From assembly GCF_024753245.1 (NCBI RefSeq), contig NZ_JANUGX010000015.1, positions 1-64,000 of the forward strand: a stretch of DNA of 64,000 bases, written 5' to 3'. The DNA is from Massilia norwichensis (lineage in GTDB: Bacteria; Pseudomonadota; Gammaproteobacteria; Burkholderiales; Burkholderiaceae_D). Each line of letters opens with the position of its first letter. Within the stretch, counting starts at the first letter, position 1. Of this stretch, positions 52,673 to 61,140 are shown piece after piece. Below the pieces are notes generated by a model that was not told the DNA's origin, did no database searches, and worked only from the letters and a program-made list of their open reading frames with translations. Both the position numbers and the translations under genes were made by a program.

Positions 52673-55600
52673 ATGGACGCACAACAATTCCTGTTTGGCG
52701 AGTGGTTGGTCGACCCCTCGACCAACAGCATCCATCAGTCGGGCGAGCGCAAGCAGATGGAGCCGCGCGCCATGGAAGTGCTGGTGGTGCTGTGCCGGGC
52801 GGCCGGCAAGATCGTCAGCGCCGACGAGCTGCTGGCGCAATGCTGGCGCACCGACGTCTACGGCGACAACCCGGTCCACAAGATCCTCGCCCAGCTGCGG
52901 CGCCTGCTCGGCGATACCGCCACCGCCCCCTCCTATATCGAAACGGTGCGCAAGCGCGGCTACCGCACGCTGGCCCCGGTCAGCTTCGCCGAACCGGCGC
53001 CGGCCGAGGCAAGCAAGTGGGCCGACCGCACGCCCTTCCGCGGCCTGCACGCCTTCGACGAAGAACACGCCCAGGTTTTTTTCGGCCGCGACGAGGCCAC
53101 CCGGCGCCTGCTGGCGGCGGTCGACGCCCAGGTCGACGCGCGGATGGCGCTGCAGCTGGTGCTCGGTCCAAGCGGCTCCGGCAAGTCCTCGCTGGTGCGG
53201 GCCGGCCTGTTCCCGGCGATGGCGCCGGCGCTGCGCGGCGAGCGGCCCGCCTTGCTGTCCACCACCACCTTCGACCTGGCGGAGCAGGGCGAACAAAGCC
53301 TGTTCGCCGCGCTCGCCAGCACCATGCTCGACCTGCACAGCGGCGATGCCGACCTGTTCGCCGGCGACAGCGCCGTGTCGCTGGCCGGGCGCCTGGCGCA
53401 GGACCGTGAAGAAGTGCTGGGCCGGATGCGGGCCGCAGCGGTGACGGCCCAGGCCGGCGCGCAGGCAGGCGCCGGTCCGCTCCGCTTTGGCATCTTCATC
53501 GACCATTTCGAGGCACTGTTCGCGCCCGGGCGCTGTCCCGAAGCGGAACGCGAGGCCTTGTTCCAGCTGATCGGCGACCTGGCCCGCAGCGAAGCGGCGC
53601 TGGTGGTGATCGGCTGCCGCAACGATTTTTATCCGCAGATTGCGCGCTACCCGCTGCTGATGGACGGCAAGCCGAACGGTGCGCACTTCGACCTGACCCC
53701 GCCGACCAGCGCCGAGATCGCCCAGATTATCCGGCTGCCGGTGGCCGCGGCCGGGCTGTCGTTCGGCGTCGATACGCAGACCGGCGCCCGGCTCGACGAC
53801 GTGCTGTGCGAAAGCGCCGCCGCCAGCCCGGACGCCTTGCCGCTGCTGCAGTACTGCCTGCAGGAGCTGTATGCGCTGCGCGGCGACAGCGGCGAACTGC
53901 ATTTCGACGCCTTCCGCCAGCTCGGCGGGGTCGAAGGCGCGATCGCCCAGCGCGCCGAGCAGGTGGTCGCGCGTTTCAGCGCGGCGCAGAAGGCGGCGCT
54001 GGAGCGCGTCATGTCGCTGGTGGTCGTGATCGCCGCCAACGAGGAGACGGTCACCGGCCGCCGCGCGCCGTGGTCGGCGCTGCGCGGGGAGCCCGAGCGC
54101 CAGGTGGTCGAGGCGCTGGTCGAGTCGCGCCTGTTCGTCAGCGAACTGCTGGGCGACGCGCCCGGTTTCGGCATCGCCCACGAAGCGATCCTGCGGCGCT
54201 GGCCGCGCATCCGCGAATGGATCGAGGCCCACAAGGGCGCTCTGCTGGAGCATGCGCGCCTGGCCAACCAGACCGCGCGCTGGGTGCGCGAAGGGCGCAG
54301 CGCCGAGCTGCTGCTGCCGCGCGGCCGGCAGCTGGATGGCGCGCTGGCGCTGCAGAAGTCCGGCCAGCTCGCCCTCACCGAAGACCAGACGGAGCTGATC
54401 CGCCTGTCGCAGCGCCGCGCGCGCCGCGGCGAACGCCTGCGCCTGCTGGCACTGGGCACGATCGTGACGCTGGCGCTGCTGGCGCTGGCGCTCGGCATCA
54501 GCGCCACGGTCTCGCGCAAGCTCGCCGAACAGCGCCGCATCGAAGCCGAGGGGCTGATGGGCTATATGCTGGGCGACTTCGCCGACAAGCTGCGCCCCCT
54601 CGGACGGCTCGACCTGCTCGACAGCGTGAGCAGCAAGGCGCTCGGCTACCTGGGCGCGCGCGACCGCGACGACCTGGGCATGACGGCGCTGGCGCAGCGC
54701 GCCCAGGCCCTGCAAGTCATCGCCGAAGTACGGCGGGCGCGCGGCGACTCGCCGGGGGCGGCGCAGGCGTTGGACGCGGCCCAGGGCATCCTGACGGCGC
54801 AGCAGGCCAAAGCGCCAGACAACATCGAGGTGCTCAAGAACCTCGGCGTGAACGCTTACTGGCTGGGCAAGCTGGCCCTGGACCGGGGCGACGTCGACAA
54901 GGCTGCCGCGCATTGGCAGGACTACCTCAGGTTCAGCGACGGCCTGCACCGGCTCGAGCCGGACAATGTGGAATGGTGGATCGAGCAGTCCTACGCGCAT
55001 AACAATCTCGGCTCGCTGGCGGCGTCGCGCGGCGACCCAGCCACTGCGGCGCGCGAGTTCGCGCAGTCGATCGCCTTGAAACGGCGCGCCCTCGAGCGCC
55101 AGCCCGGTTCCCGGACCCTGCTCGAGGAACTGGCGGACAGCTATTCCTGGCTTGGCAGGTCCAGGGAAGGGCTGGGCGACCGCGACGCCGCCGATGCGCT
55201 GTATGGGCAGGAAATGGCGATCGTCCGGCAACTGCGGGCGGCGGCGCCCGGCGAGCCCTTGTGGGCAAGGAGCGAAGCCTGGGCGCTCCAGCACCGCGCC
55301 GCCAACCGGCTGGCGCAGGGGCAGGACCAGGCGGCGCTGGGCGATTACCGGGCCGCCCGGGTGCTGATGGCCGATCTGGCCCGGAGCGACGAGAAAAACC
55401 TCGGCTGGCAGGCCGAAGCGGCGGGGATCGAGATGGAGGAGCTTGCCATCCTGGCGCGCACCGACAGCAGCGAAGCGGTGCTGGCACGGATGCGGCAGAG
55501 CCATGCGCGCCTGGCCGGGCTGGCGGCGACCGATCCGAAAAATACCGAGTGGGCGCGGATGGCGGGGCTGGCCCAGGTGCGGCTGGCGGACCTGCTGCTG

Positions 55601-55969
55601 AAACCGAAACAGGCCGCGGCGGCACGTGAAGAGGCCGCCGCGGCGCTTGCGCGGCTTGGCCCGCTTTACCAGGACAACAAGTCCAACAAGCGCTTGCTGC
55701 TGAGCTTCGTACGGGCCCTGTCGATCTCGGCGGACGCCGCCAGGGCGGCCGGCGACGGTGGCGCGGCGCGCAGCGCCTGCCTGAGCGCACTCGAGGTCCT
55801 GGGCCCGGACGCCGGCGCTGCGCGCGACGCCAGCATGCTCGAGCTGTGGGTCAGGCTGCATGGCTGCATCGGCAAGGCCGAGTTTGCCGCCGATGCGGTG
55901 GCCCGTTTGCAGCGCTTCGGCTATGCCGACCGCGCTTACCTGCAATACCTTGCCCAGCAAAGCAAATAA
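52673..55969 (+). CDS. Membrane STAND regulator: OmpR-type winged helix + nSTAND NTPase + TPR-like C-terminus
   Basis: The 1098-residue protein has an N-terminal OmpR/PhoB-type DNA-binding domain (1-103; PRAMEVLVVLCRAAGKIVSADELLAQ, VRKRGYRTL), a STAND NTPase (about 120-560) with FRGLHAFDEEHAQVFFGRDE, Walker A GPSGSGKS (165-172) and Walker B FGIFIDHFE (about 272-280), then one membrane segment (about 590-612) and a C-terminal region (about 620-1098) of Ala-rich TPR-like helices that should lie outside the cytoplasm. It would sense something in the periplasm and act directly on DNA, as CadC or ToxR do, but with an NTP switch. A Hint-like gene follows after 107 bases. The function is unknown. 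Confidence 0.87.
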   Translation: MDAQQFLFGEWLVDPSTNSIHQSGERKQMEPRAMEVLVVLCRAAGKIVSADELLAQCWRTDVYGDNPVHKILAQLRRLLGDTATAPSYIETVRKRGYRTLAPVSFAEPAPAEASKWADRTPFRGLHAFDEEHAQVFFGRDEATRRLLAAVDAQVDARMALQLVLGPSGSGKSSLVRAGLFPAMAPALRGERPALLSTTTFDLAEQGEQSLFAALASTMLDLHSGDADLFAGDSAVSLAGRLAQDREEVLGRMRAAAVTAQAGAQAGAGPLRFGIFIDHFEALFAPGRCPEAEREALFQLIGDLARSEAALVVIGCRNDFYPQIARYPLLMDGKPNGAHFDLTPPTSAEIAQIIRLPVAAAGLSFGVDTQTGARLDDVLCESAAASPDALPLLQYCLQELYALRGDSGELHFDAFRQLGGVEGAIAQRAEQVVARFSAAQKAALERVMSLVVVIAANEETVTGRRAPWSALRGEPERQVVEALVESRLFVSELLGDAPGFGIAHEAILRRWPRIREWIEAHKGALLEHARLANQTARWVREGRSAELLLPRGRQLDGALALQKSGQLALTEDQTELIRLSQRRARRGERLRLLALGTIVTLALLALALGISATVSRKLAEQRRIEAEGLMGYMLGDFADKLRPLGRLDLLDSVSSKALGYLGARDRDDLGMTALAQRAQALQVIAEVRRARGDSPGAAQALDAAQGILTAQQAKAPDNIEVLKNLGVNAYWLGKLALDRGDVDKAAAHWQDYLRFSDGLHRLEPDNVEWWIEQSYAHNNLGSLAASRGDPATAAREFAQSIALKRRALERQPGSRTLLEELADSYSWLGRSREGLGDRDAADALYGQEMAIVRQLRAAAPGEPLWARSEAWALQHRAANRLAQGQDQAALGDYRAARVLMADLARSDEKNLGWQAEAAGIEMEELAILARTDSSEAVLARMRQSHARLAGLAATDPKNTEWARMAGLAQVRLADLLLKPKQAAAAREEAAAALARLGPLYQDNKSNKRLLLSFVRALSISADAARAAGDGGAARSACLSALEVLGPDAGAARDASMLELWVRLHGCIGKAEFAADAVARLQRFGYADRAYLQYLAQQSK

Positions 55970-56002
55970 TAATTTCCCAGCAAAAACAATGACTTGCAAA
56001 CC

Positions 56003-56027
56003 GGAAGGATATCGGAAGGTATCCTTC
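56003..56027. promoter_or_regulatory. Direct and inverted repeats before the Hint-like gene (candidate operator)
   Basis: GGAAGG occurs at 56003 and 56014, as GGAAGGATATC followed by GGAAGGTATCC, an 11-base period like OmpR/PhoB boxes. The same bases form a perfect inverted repeat, GAAGGATA-N8-TATCCTTC (56004-56027). A related GGAAGGATTATC lies at 52594, before the STAND gene. No T run follows, so a terminator is less likely. I suggest a binding site for the STAND protein's winged helix. Confidence 0.55.
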
Positions 56028-56076
56028 AGGCAATTCCCCTACAGTGAGCGCCGTCACAACGAAGGGGAACAGCAAG

Positions 56077-57759
56077 ATGAAAACGAGCGTCGACCGACCC
56101 GCGCCAACGCTACCAGGCCAGGCCGGTATAACGGGCTGGAACGGCAAGCAGGGCCACCGCAATCTGCCCGGTTTCCGGCCCAGGACCATCGATGGCACCT
56201 ACCCGTGCTTCGCTTCCACGGCACCGGTCGCGGTCCCGGACGGTACCCGGCCGATGGGCGACATCGCCATCGGCGACCAGGTGCTGGTTGCCAGCCGGCG
56301 CGCCACGGGCTGGGAATGGTCGGCCAGGGAAGTTCAGTTCAGCGCCGGCTCGCCGCCGAACGGCAGCGGCCTCGGCAACCTGATGCTCTACATCGAATAC
56401 GAGGCCAACCGGCCGGGGGAGCGGCATCGCTCGCTGGTCGCGTCGCCCAACCAGCTGTTCCTGATGGCGGGCAGCGGCCTGCTGAAACGGGCGGACCAGC
56501 TGGTGCCCGGCACCGACAGCCTGGTCGGCCCGGACGGGAAGGCGCTGCCGATCGCGCGCGTGCACAGCGGCAGCTATCTCGGCGCCGTCCACTACATCGC
56601 CACCGAGGTGCCGGCCTACGAGGAATTCTCGGGCTGCCTGGACAACCACCTGATCATCACCAACGGCGTCATCGCCGGCGACTTCGCGCTGCAGTGCTAC
56701 CAGGAGACCGAGAAGATGCGGCCGCACACGGCGCCGGCGGCCGACAATCCGGTGCTCGGCAGCGCCGCCTACCGGGCCCGCTACAGGCTGGCCCATCACT
56801 CGGCGTTCGGCGCGGCTGTCGATGGCGATGCCGGGCCGGTGATGCATCCGGACTTCGTGGCCGACACCGAATCGGCCACCGTCATCCCGCCGGGCGCGGC
56901 GGCGCTGTTCACGGCGCCGCAGGAAGCCCGGCTGCTGGCGCCGGAGGTGCCGCGCCGGCCGCTGTCGGACGCGACCAACCGCTGGATGGCGAGCTACTAC
57001 TCGCGTCTCTACGCCACCTTTTGTCCCGGCATCCGCTTCTATATCGACTGGACCAGCCACCGTCCGAACGTGTTCGCCTTCACCGAGTACGGCCAGAAGA
57101 CCGTGGTCGTCGGCGGTGGCCTGCTGCGCCTGGCGGCGCTGTACGACAGCGCGATGGCGGTGGTGCTGGCCTTCGGCGCCGCCTGCCTGGCCGAGCAGGG
57201 CAGCGGCCGCGCACCAAGCTATGCGGCGGAAACCGGACGCGCCCTCTACGACGGCATTGCGATCGTCGCCGGCACCGCGCTCCAGGGCGGCAATGCCTGG
57301 CGCGACACGATGCTGATCGGCACCCGCCAACTGGGCGAGGTGATCCGCATGCTGATCGCCGGGCCGGACTCCGACGGCGACAGCGCATCGCTGGGCTGCC
57401 TGCTGGAAGTGATGGAGGCCGCCGTCGGCGGCGCCGACCTGCCGTGCTGCGCCGGCGGCCCGACGCCGGGCGGTCTGCAGGTGGTCTCGGCCAGCTACGA
57501 CAGCGCCGGCAAGCGCTTGACCGTCTCGTTCAGCGAACCGGTGCAGCAGCACAGCGCGGTCAATCCGAAGCACTACCGGATCGGCGATGGCGTGGCCGTG
57601 AGCGCGGTCCAGCACCATCCGCGGCGCCCGGCCGCCGTCATGCTCTGCGTCGATCTCGCGCCCGGCGCCTACATCGTCGAGGTGGCGGGCGTGCGCGCCG
57701 TGGACGGCTCGACCCTCGATCCCGCGGCCAGCACGGCGCCGCTGGACGTGCGCCAATAA
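56077..57759 (+). CDS. Hint-like domain protein with M48-like middle and Ig-like C-terminus
   Basis: The 560-residue protein has no clear signal peptide. Residues 44-210 look like a Hint (Hedgehog/intein) domain: PCFASTAPVAVPDGTRPMGDIAIGDQVLVA with Cys44 in the nucleophile position, then LVASPNQLFLMAGSG and DNHLIITNGVIAGDF. The usual block-B His is not in place, so self-cleavage is doubtful. Residues about 320-380 (RPNVFAFTEYG, VVVGGGLLRL, VVLAFGAACLAEQ) resemble the M48 peptidase layout with HExxH lost. The end (about 467-560) is Ig/SwmB-like (VVSASYDSAGKRLTVSFSEPV). AAGGGG precedes the ATG at 56077. The protein is new to me; all domain calls are by eye. Confidence 0.7.
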   Translation: MKTSVDRPAPTLPGQAGITGWNGKQGHRNLPGFRPRTIDGTYPCFASTAPVAVPDGTRPMGDIAIGDQVLVASRRATGWEWSAREVQFSAGSPPNGSGLGNLMLYIEYEANRPGERHRSLVASPNQLFLMAGSGLLKRADQLVPGTDSLVGPDGKALPIARVHSGSYLGAVHYIATEVPAYEEFSGCLDNHLIITNGVIAGDFALQCYQETEKMRPHTAPAADNPVLGSAAYRARYRLAHHSAFGAAVDGDAGPVMHPDFVADTESATVIPPGAAALFTAPQEARLLAPEVPRRPLSDATNRWMASYYSRLYATFCPGIRFYIDWTSHRPNVFAFTEYGQKTVVVGGGLLRLAALYDSAMAVVLAFGAACLAEQGSGRAPSYAAETGRALYDGIAIVAGTALQGGNAWRDTMLIGTRQLGEVIRMLIAGPDSDGDSASLGCLLEVMEAAVGGADLPCCAGGPTPGGLQVVSASYDSAGKRLTVSFSEPVQQHSAVNPKHYRIGDGVAVSAVQHHPRRPAAVMLCVDLAPGAYIVEVAGVRAVDGSTLDPAASTAPLDVRQ

Positions 57760-57795
57760 TTTTTCCCCACCCCTTCAACAACGAAAGGAACTAGC

Positions 57796-57936
57796 ATGCC
57801 TCAAGATAAGAACACCCAGCTCCCGGCCGACACCGAACCGACGGCGCCGACCGAGGGCACGGACACGACCGGCACCCTGCAGACGCAAACCGCAGCCGCC
57901 GCCGAGACCCGGCAGCCGGCCCCCGCAGCCGCGTAA
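57796..57936 (+). CDS. Small Thr/Ala/Pro-rich protein (46 aa)
   Basis: The 46-residue product has no hydrophobic segment and is nearly all Thr, Ala, Pro, Glu and Gln (ending AAAAETRQPAPAAA), so it is probably disordered. GAAAGGAA precedes the ATG, and the gene follows the Hint-like gene by 36 bases, which suggests co-transcription. It could be a linker-like partner or a substrate of the upstream protein. No family is known to me. Confidence 0.5.
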   Translation: MPQDKNTQLPADTEPTAPTEGTDTTGTLQTQTAAAAETRQPAPAAA

Positions 57937-57966
57937 TCGCTCGGGCATCGGGCAGGGCGCGACGGC

Positions 57967-58716
57967 TTACAGGTCTTCGTGGTGGTCGGACACGCCCTGT
58001 TTCCAGTAGCTCGACACCCGCATATGCTGCTTGGGCACGCCCTTCTCGAGCAGCACCTGGCGCACCTGCGCCATCAGCGCGGCTTCGCCGCCACCCCAGG
58101 CGAAGCCCGTTTCCGTCGCCGGCAGATCCAGCGCGCGCAGCGCCGCCAGCAGGTCATCGCCGGAGGCTGGCCACGCTACCTGCGCCTCGGCGTTGCCGCC
58201 GAACGCGCGCCGGTCCGCCGCATCCGCCAGCACGAACACGAACGCCCGGCTCCCCGCCGGCAGTTCTTCCAGCCGCCGCGAAATCGCCGGCAGCGCGGTC
58301 GCATCGCCGACCAGCAGGTGCCAGCCCAGCGTCAGCGGCACGATCATCGACCCGCGCGGGCCGCCGATCAGCAGGCGGTCGCCGACCTTGGCCCCGCGCG
58401 CCCAGCTTGATGCCGCGCCATCGCCGTGCAGCGCGAACTCGATCGTCAGCTCGCGCGCTTCCCGGCTGAAGCGCCGTGGGGTATAGTCGCGCCGGACCTG
58501 GCCTTCCGGCGGGGCGCCGTCGAACATGAGCTTGACGTGGTCGTCGAAACCGAGGGACGTGAAATCGGCCAGCGCCTCACCCCTGAAGGTGATGGCGAGA
58601 AAGCCGGGAGACAGAGCGTCGATGGCCGCGACCTCGAGCTCGCGCAATTTGAGCTCGTGGCGCACGCGCTGGACCAGCGTCGCAGGTTCGGTGGAAGTGT
58701 TGGCGTCGTGCGTCAT
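57967..58716 (-). CDS. Siderophore-interacting protein (ViuB/YqjH-like ferric reductase)
   Basis: The 249-residue flavoprotein reduces ferric siderophore to release iron in the cytoplasm. The FAD-binding part has RRDYTPRRF, FALHGDGAASSWARGAKVGD and GGPRGSMIVP; the NAD(P)H part has LLVGDATALPAI and the C-terminal end has YWKQGVSDHHED, typical of the family. GGAG precedes the ATG. It is divergent from a MarR regulator gene across 34 bases. Confidence 0.92.
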   Translation of the reverse strand: MTHDANTSTEPATLVQRVRHELKLRELEVAAIDALSPGFLAITFRGEALADFTSLGFDDHVKLMFDGAPPEGQVRRDYTPRRFSREARELTIEFALHGDGAASSWARGAKVGDRLLIGGPRGSMIVPLTLGWHLLVGDATALPAISRRLEELPAGSRAFVFVLADAADRRAFGGNAEAQVAWPASGDDLLAALRALDLPATETGFAWGGGEAALMAQVRQVLLEKGVPKQHMRVSSYWKQGVSDHHEDL

Positions 58717-58733
58717 CTTTGCTCCAAATTAGT

Positions 58734-58744
58734 TGATAATATCA
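58734..58744. promoter_or_regulatory. Palindrome between the siderophore-reductase and MarR genes
   Basis: TGATA-A-TATCA is a perfect five-base-arm dyad in the 34-base gap between the two divergent start codons. It lies where a MarR dimer could block both genes. The site is seen directly; binding is inferred. Confidence 0.5.
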
Positions 58745-58750
58745 TCCATT

Positions 58751-59215
58751 ATGCAGAAAACAGTTGATCAAGTCAACCAAATCCCGGTTGAGGATGTCCT
58801 CGAGACCATGCATGCCATCATGCATCTCTACCGTTCGGCGCAGCAGCGCAGCCTGCGCGACGGCCCCAACGACCTGGCCCACATGGAGGTCAAGGCGCTC
58901 GGCTTCTTCGCCCGCCATCCGGGTGCCACCCAGAGCGATCTGGTGACGCATTCCGGCCGCGACAAGGCCCAGGTGGCGCGCCAGATCCGCGCCCTGCGCG
59001 AGCGCGGCCTGCTCGACGTCCAGGCCGACGAGACGGACCGTCGCAGTTCGCGCCTGCACCTGTCGGAAGCAGGGCGCGCCGTGCATGCCGCCTTGCACAG
59101 CAACGACGGCCGGCTCAAGGCACAGGCCCTGCAGGACTTCAGCGAGGACGAGAAGACCGCGCTGGTGGATTTGCTGGGCAGGGTGCGCGCCAACCTGCAG
59201 ACCCTGCCCGAGTGA
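58751..59215 (+). CDS. MarR-family transcriptional regulator
   Basis: The 154-residue regulator has the MarR winged helix: HPGATQSDLVTHSGRDKAQVARQIRALRERGLL and the wing DETDRRSSRLHLSEAGR, with helical ends for dimerisation. The ATG at 58751 is the first standard start; the palindrome overlaps its upstream region. As the neighbour is an iron-siderophore reductase gene, it may respond to iron or redox state. That is inference. Confidence 0.9.
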   Translation: MQKTVDQVNQIPVEDVLETMHAIMHLYRSAQQRSLRDGPNDLAHMEVKALGFFARHPGATQSDLVTHSGRDKAQVARQIRALRERGLLDVQADETDRRSSRLHLSEAGRAVHAALHSNDGRLKAQALQDFSEDEKTALVDLLGRVRANLQTLPE

Positions 59216-59218
59216 GTT

Positions 59219-59776
59219 TTAAAATCCCAGGCTGTCCTGGGCTTCCTGCTGCAGCTGGGCGTCGGAGGGGTAAGTGATGCGCTCGCCCTCGACCCTGGCA
59301 AAGGCCGTCAGCTTGTGCGGCTTGGGCTTTTGCGGGCCGATGATTTCCTCGACCGCGATTCCGCGCACCAGCAGCGCGTCGGCCACCAGCGAACGGTGGC
59401 AGCGCCAGGGCACGGCTTCGGCGCACATTAGGGCGCAGCGCGTGTGTTCGGCCAGGGCGACCACGGTATCGACGTTGTGCGCGAAGGCATCGGTCTGCAT
59501 GTAGTCGGCGTAGCCGCGGAACGAGGTGTTGCGCCAGCCGCCGTTCGGCGAATCCGGGCGCGGACGGCGCAGCCCGCCCAGGCCTGCGAGGTAGCGGTAT
59601 TCGATGCCGGCCGCCGCCAGCGACGCCGGCAACTGGTTCTGGCCGAACTGCGGATTGTGGCGCGACTTCGGCACCGTGCGGATGTCGAGCAGGCAGGCAA
59701 TCCCGTTCTGCTTCAGCAAGGCGATGAATTCCTCGATCGTGCGGTTCGAATGGCCGATGGTGGAGACGGTTTCCAT
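59219..59776 (-). CDS. DUF488 family protein
   Basis: The 185-residue protein has the DUF488 pattern: STIGHSNRTIEEFIALLKQNGI near the start, LLDIRTVPKSRHNPQF, and the conserved Cys/Arg/His block ALMCAEAVPWRCHRSLVADAL. The family is widespread, and its function is not settled. The ATG at 59776 starts at the family's usual position; upstream frame residues are Arg-rich noise. It ends three bases from the MarR gene and is divergent from the M23 gene. Confidence 0.92.
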   Translation of the reverse strand: METVSTIGHSNRTIEEFIALLKQNGIACLLDIRTVPKSRHNPQFGQNQLPASLAAAGIEYRYLAGLGGLRRPRPDSPNGGWRNTSFRGYADYMQTDAFAHNVDTVVALAEHTRCALMCAEAVPWRCHRSLVADALLVRGIAVEEIIGPQKPKPHKLTAFARVEGERITYPSDAQLQQEAQDSLGF

Positions 59777-59804
59777 GCTTTGATTCTGGCACAGCCGGCC
59801 CCAT

Positions 59805-60371
59805 ATGCGGCGCATGCGAACACTGCTGCGGAGCCTGGCGCTTGCCATCGTCCTGATCGCCCTCGAAGGCGTGCTGCGGCCATGGCTGGAAAGCGCGGCC
59901 TACGCCATCCGCCTAGGCTCGCTGCCGGCACCGACTGCGCTGCCGGTGCCGGTCGCGGGCGTCAAACCGGCGCGCCTGGTCGATACCTGGGGCGGGGCGC
60001 GCAGCGAGGGCCGCAAGCACGAAGGCATCGACATCTTCGCCAAACGCGGCACGCCGGTGCTGGCGGCCACCGAGGGCATTGTGATGCGGGTCGGCACCAA
60101 CCGGCTGGGCGGCCAGGTGGTCTGGGTGCTGGGCCCGGGCGGCCAGCGTCACTACTACGCCCACCTCGACAGCTATGGCGATGTGCACGCCGGCATGCGC
60201 ATCGATGCCGGCAAGATCGTCGGCTATGTCGGCAACACCGGCAACGCCGCGACCACGCCGCCGCACCTGCACTACGGCATCTATACGACGAGCGGCGCCA
60301 TCAATCCGTATCCCTTCCTGAGGCAGATTCCTACACGCGCACGGGTGGACGCCGGCCAGCACGCTGGTTGA
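59805..60371 (+). CDS. M23-family metallopeptidase (LytM-like)
   Basis: The 188-residue protein has an N-terminal membrane anchor or signal (about 7-25) and an M23 domain with the zinc motif HEGIDIFAKRGTPVLAA and the second pair in PPHLHYGIY. All catalytic residues look intact, so it should cut peptidoglycan cross-bridges in the periplasm. No coiled coil of the EnvC type is present. It is divergent from the DUF488 gene across 28 bases. Confidence 0.92.
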   Translation: MRRMRTLLRSLALAIVLIALEGVLRPWLESAAYAIRLGSLPAPTALPVPVAGVKPARLVDTWGGARSEGRKHEGIDIFAKRGTPVLAATEGIVMRVGTNRLGGQVVWVLGPGGQRHYYAHLDSYGDVHAGMRIDAGKIVGYVGNTGNAATTPPHLHYGIYTTSGAINPYPFLRQIPTRARVDAGQHAG

Positions 60372-60396
60372 AAGACATCGCACTACAATCGTCCAA

Positions 60397-61140
60397 ATGG
60401 ATACGCTCGAAGCTAGAAATTTCGTTGAGCCAAGAATCAATGGCGACTTAAGGCAGGACACCGTGCTGTGGCGCTACCTCGACGCAGCCAAGCTGTTCGA
60501 TTTTTTCGAGAACTCGACCCTGTTCTTTTGCCGCGCCGACCACTTCAGCGACAAGTTCGAAGGCGCGTTCACCCCTTCACTCAGACAACAGATCAGCGAC
60601 GCCTATGCCAGAGGTGAAATCGACTACACCTACGAACAGTTCAAGCGGCGCATGCGCGAGTCCGTTTTCATCAATTGCTGGCACCGCAGCCAGGACGACA
60701 GCGCCGCCATGTGGGCGTTGTACGGCAAGTCGGAATGCGCGGTGGCGCTGACGACCACGGTGGGCCAGCTGGCCGGCGCCCTGAAAGGCGTGGAAACCGA
60801 GCACGACATCTCGATCGAGCGGGTCGAGTACGTCAAGCACTGGAGCGACCCCAAGCTGGACGTCTCGCCCGACTATGCCCGCATCTTCGCCTACAAAACC
60901 AAGGCTTACGAATACGAAAAGGAGGTGCGCGTCATCATCGACCGCACCGGGTATTCCACGATTTCGGAGGAAAACCACTACGGAATCATGGTGTCGATCG
61001 ATGCCACGCGCCTGCTGCGCAGCATCGTGATCGCGCCCGACGCGCCGCCCTGGTTCGAGAAACTGGTGCGGCAGTCGGCGCTGCGCTACGGCGTCAAGGC
61101 GGCGGTGCGGCGCTCCAAGCTGGCGACGGATCCGATCTGA
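60397..61140 (+). CDS. DUF2971 domain protein
   Basis: The 247-residue protein has the DUF2971 pattern: VLWRYLD near the start, FFCRADHFSDKFEGAFTP, FINCWHRSQDDSAAMWALYG and YKTKAYEYEKEVRVII. It has no signal or membrane segment. The family often sits near mobile or defence genes, and its function is unknown. It follows the M23 gene by 25 bases. Its last 55 bases overlap the convergent glucokinase gene. Confidence 0.88.
   Translation: MDTLEARNFVEPRINGDLRQDTVLWRYLDAAKLFDFFENSTLFFCRADHFSDKFEGAFTPSLRQQISDAYARGEIDYTYEQFKRRMRESVFINCWHRSQDDSAAMWALYGKSECAVALTTTVGQLAGALKGVETEHDISIERVEYVKHWSDPKLDVSPDYARIFAYKTKAYEYEKEVRVIIDRTGYSTISEENHYGIMVSIDATRLLRSIVIAPDAPPWFEKLVRQSALRYGVKAAVRRSKLATDPI

Noticed and set aside
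52601..55999. A minus-strand frame of about 1130 codons opposite the STAND gene
   Set aside because: The plus strand encodes clear winged-helix and P-loop motifs; the antisense product is Gln/Arg/Ala-rich with none.
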